Shown here in pieces: positions 5,356 to 7,435 of a DNA stretch of 7,435 nt. This DNA is from Methanobacterium sp. (GTDB taxonomy: Archaea > Methanobacteriota > Methanobacteria > Methanobacteriales > Methanobacteriaceae), in contig JAJRAE010000034.1 in assembly GCA_028682985.1 (NCBI GenBank), forward strand, positions 1-7,435. The letters run 5' to 3'. Numbering within the stretch: the stretch's first letter is position 1; the number at the start of each line of letters is the position of its first letter. The position numbers and the translations under genes were made by a program. The notes below the pieces were generated by a model, which was not told where the DNA came from, did no database searches, and saw only the letters and a list, made by a program, of their open reading frames with translations.

Positions 5356-7435
5356 TTATGTTATTCTATTCTTTTTAGAGGGTATTAAATTATTGTCCTC
5401 TATGACTTCCAGGATGCGCCCGGCCCGATCATGGTAGGTGTGTCCGTCCAGGACTATTTCCTTTCCCTTCTCTGATTTTTCTCTGCGTAGATTTTCATTC
5501 TTAAGATATTTTTCAATCAAAATCTCCAATTCCTGCTGGTTATGGTAGGTGATCAGGGCATCATCAAATAATTCCTGAGCTCCTTTAATGTTATCTGAGA
5601 TTATGAAGGCTCCTGATGCAAACCCATCAAATATCCGGTTGCTGATAAACCCATTGTCCCGCATATCATCCCAGTGGTCATTTAAGAGTATTCTGGTTGA
5701 GGAGTATGCCCTTCTAAGCTCCTGGTAGGGGATGTGTTTTCCTTTGATGTACTTCCGGTTGATGAACCTCTTCCAGTTTTTACCATACACCGCCAGGTTG
5801 TAGCTGGTGGGCAGGAGGTCCTTTATGATCCTCCGGTGCTTCTTACGGCTGTTACCCACAAAGAGAAGGTCATAATTATACGCTTCATCCGGATCCGGGT
5901 AGAACAGTTCCGGGTCAGTACACTGCAGTAGTGATTCCACTGGGACCGATGCATCTTCTTTTATCATCCCCGCCCAGTATTCTGATGCTATGAAGACCTG
6001 TTGATACTGGTTGTACTCCTCCAGGGAAACCTGGTTGGGGTGGGAGATGTTCCACATGATATTGAACTGACCCTCCCGGGGTCGGTATCTGCTGAGGCCC
6101 CTTAAAACCAGGACCACATCACAATCATCATTCTTGTTCCATTCAGGAAGGACCTGCAGTTCTACCTGGCAGTTCTTCTTCTCTAACTCCTTTTTAAGTC
6201 CGGTAGCCAGGTGGTAGTCACCCCATTCCTGGACACTTCTCCAGTTGGGGGCGGGAATTTTTATGGAAACTCTGGTTTTATAGACGAATTCATTGAGAAG
6301 TGTCTCTTTAACTGTATCTGCCCTGATCTGGTAGGTGTGTTTTTCCAAAACCAGCTGATGGAGCTCCTCCACCTTCTTCATCCTCTCCTCCTCATTGGAG
6401 AGGTAATAGTTTATTAATCTCTCCAATCCTTCCTTATCCCGATAGTAGGGTAGTTTTCCTTCAAAGGTCTCCTGCGCCCCTATTTCTCCATTGGTTATTA
6501 TGAGGGCTCCGCTTGCCAGGGCATCGTACACCCTGCTGTTCACCGCTCCGAACTTTTTACTCCCCCGGTTGACGTCATCGATCACTATCTTGGAGGAGGC
6601 GTATATATGGGGAAGTTCCTTATACTCTACAAAACCTTGGTAGTACTTCTTTAATTTGGGGAATTCCTCCCAGTTCTTACCATAGAGTTTGAATGTGTAT
6701 GGTAGATCATCTGGTTCCAGGTACTCCACTATATCCCGGGGGTCGTTCCAGTAGCTACCTGTGAAGACATAATCGTTAAGGTACTCCTCCCGGGGCCCAA
6801 TACCTCTGTGGAATTCCTCGGGGTTGGTGGCAATCGGCAGTAAATGAGTTTTAAGTCCGGTTTCGTCCTCCACATATTCACAGGAGGTTTTGCTGGATGC
6901 AAATATCAAGTCAAACTTATTAAGTGAGGGGTTGTGTATCCATCTTCGGAACCAGTTACGAGCCCATGCCACCTTTATAAGCAGGGGGTTGCTGGTCATG
7001 ATCTTTCCCGGGTCAAAAGCCTCTAGGAAGGAAATTAACACATCCACATCATCCTCGACATAGTACCAGTTACCAGGACCGCTCCGCACCTGGTAGGTGA
7101 TGATCCACCCGAAGTCCTTGAGGCGGTGGGCCAATTCACTGGCTGTGAAGTAATCACCGGCAGATGCATCCTCTCCAACTTCTGTCACCACTAAGGAGAC
7201 CTTTAATGGTTGTTCTGTGAAAACTCCCCTGTTTTCTATCTTATCATGGAGGGCCTGTTTCTGGAGCCACCGGTTCCAGCGGGATTTGAATAACTTCCGG
7301 TTGGCCTGTCTCCTCTTTTTTATCTTTCTTTTACGGTCTTTTTCCTGGGTGCCAAATTCGTAGTGGAAGAGCAGAGCTCCGGGATTGTATATGTTCTGGT
7401 AACCCTTTTTTATTAGCTTAAGACAGAAGTCTATG
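5356..7435 (-). CDS. Multidomain glycosyltransferase: tail of a GT2 domain plus two tandem CgeB-like GT-B modules, 5' end beyond window
   Basis: The frame is open from the right edge to a TAA at 5358-5356, giving 692 visible residues. An internal GTG at 7191 is not the true start, because coding-like sequence continues upstream. Residues 1-80 look like the C-terminal end of a family-2 glycosyltransferase (DFCLKLIKKGYQNIYNPGAL followed by FHYE and a basic helix). Residues about 82-385 and 390-685 are two related GT-B modules resembling CgeB/Glyco_trans_1_2 proteins. Module A has LYGKNW (250-255), SRVYDALASGA (300-310), IGAQETF and HTYQIRA (366-372). Module B has VYGKNW (549-554), NRIFDGFASGA (599-609), KGAQELF and HTYHDRA (665-671). 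These motifs recur at a constant 299-residue offset. No membrane segments are seen. Several linkages are probably made by one polypeptide; the sugars are unknown. Confidence 0.88.
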   Translation of the reverse strand, partial: IDFCLKLIKKGYQNIYNPGALLFHYEFGTQEKDRKRKIKKRRQANRKLFKSRWNRWLQKQALHDKIENRGVFTEQPLKVSLVVTEVGEDASAGDYFTASELAHRLKDFGWIITYQVRSGPGNWYYVEDDVDVLISFLEAFDPGKIMTSNPLLIKVAWARNWFRRWIHNPSLNKFDLIFASSKTSCEYVEDETGLKTHLLPIATNPEEFHRGIGPREEYLNDYVFTGSYWNDPRDIVEYLEPDDLPYTFKLYGKNWEEFPKLKKYYQGFVEYKELPHIYASSKIVIDDVNRGSKKFGAVNSRVYDALASGALIITNGEIGAQETFEGKLPYYRDKEGLERLINYYLSNEEERMKKVEELHQLVLEKHTYQIRADTVKETLLNEFVYKTRVSIKIPAPNWRSVQEWGDYHLATGLKKELEKKNCQVELQVLPEWNKNDDCDVVLVLRGLSRYRPREGQFNIMWNISHPNQVSLEEYNQYQQVFIASEYWAGMIKEDASVPVESLLQCTDPELFYPDPDEAYNYDLLFVGNSRKKHRRIIKDLLPTSYNLAVYGKNWKRFINRKYIKGKHIPYQELRRAYSSTRILLNDHWDDMRDNGFISNRIFDGFASGAFIISDNIKGAQELFDDALITYHNQQELEILIEKYLKNENLRREKSEKGKEIVLDGHTYHDRAGRILEVIEDNNLIPSKKNRIT

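Noticed and set aside
5356..7191. GTG at 7191 as the true start of the tandem transferase
   Set aside because: The frame stays open upstream to the edge and encodes a recognisable GT2 tail. No ribosome binding site precedes the GTG.

Overview
The window is a surface-polysaccharide biosynthesis block with every recognisable gene on the minus strand, so transcription runs from the right edge to the left edge. Archaeal-style TATA elements in the gaps, Shine-Dalgarno-like sites, TTG start use, many AGG/AGA/ATA codons and an AT-rich intergenic background suggest a euryarchaeal methanogen, perhaps Methanobacterium-like. That assignment is inferred from style and gene families, because no rRNA or other taxonomic marker is present.

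Layout in transcription order: (1) 7435-5356, the 3' portion of a large multidomain glycosyltransferase. It holds the tail of a family-2 (GT-A) domain followed by two tandem CgeB-like GT-B modules, and its 5' end lies beyond the window. (2) 5355-5251, a short AT-rich gap with a TATA-like box and an A9 tract. (3) 5250-3946, wecC, a UDP-N-acetyl-D-mannosaminuronate-type nucleotide-sugar dehydrogenase with a TTG start. (4) 3945-3721, a 225-base AT-rich gap with a TATA-like element touching a perfect 7-bp inverted repeat, probably a promoter with an operator. (5) 3720-1477, a 747-residue GT2 plus GT4 bifunctional glycosyltransferase. (6) about 1486-1, a heparinase II/III (uronate polysaccharide lyase-like) reading frame that leaves the window at the left.

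The most unusual point is the junction of (5) and (6). The glycosyltransferase frame stops three codons after a run of ten A, and the lyase frame opens just upstream of the same run, shifted by -1. It has no ATG or GTG start before its conserved domain. The A10 run is therefore either a slippage site (transcriptional or ribosomal) producing a GT2-GT4-lyase fusion, a phase-variable tract, a fresh mutation, or a sequencing error. All lyase motifs are intact, so long-standing decay is unlikely.

Together the genes suggest this model: WecC makes an activated uronic acid sugar, the multi-module transferases build a glycan from it, and the heparinase-like lyase could cleave or edit uronate-containing chains. 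No gene-free stretch exceeds 300 bases. I saw no tRNA, rRNA, CRISPR array, insertion sequence or integration site.
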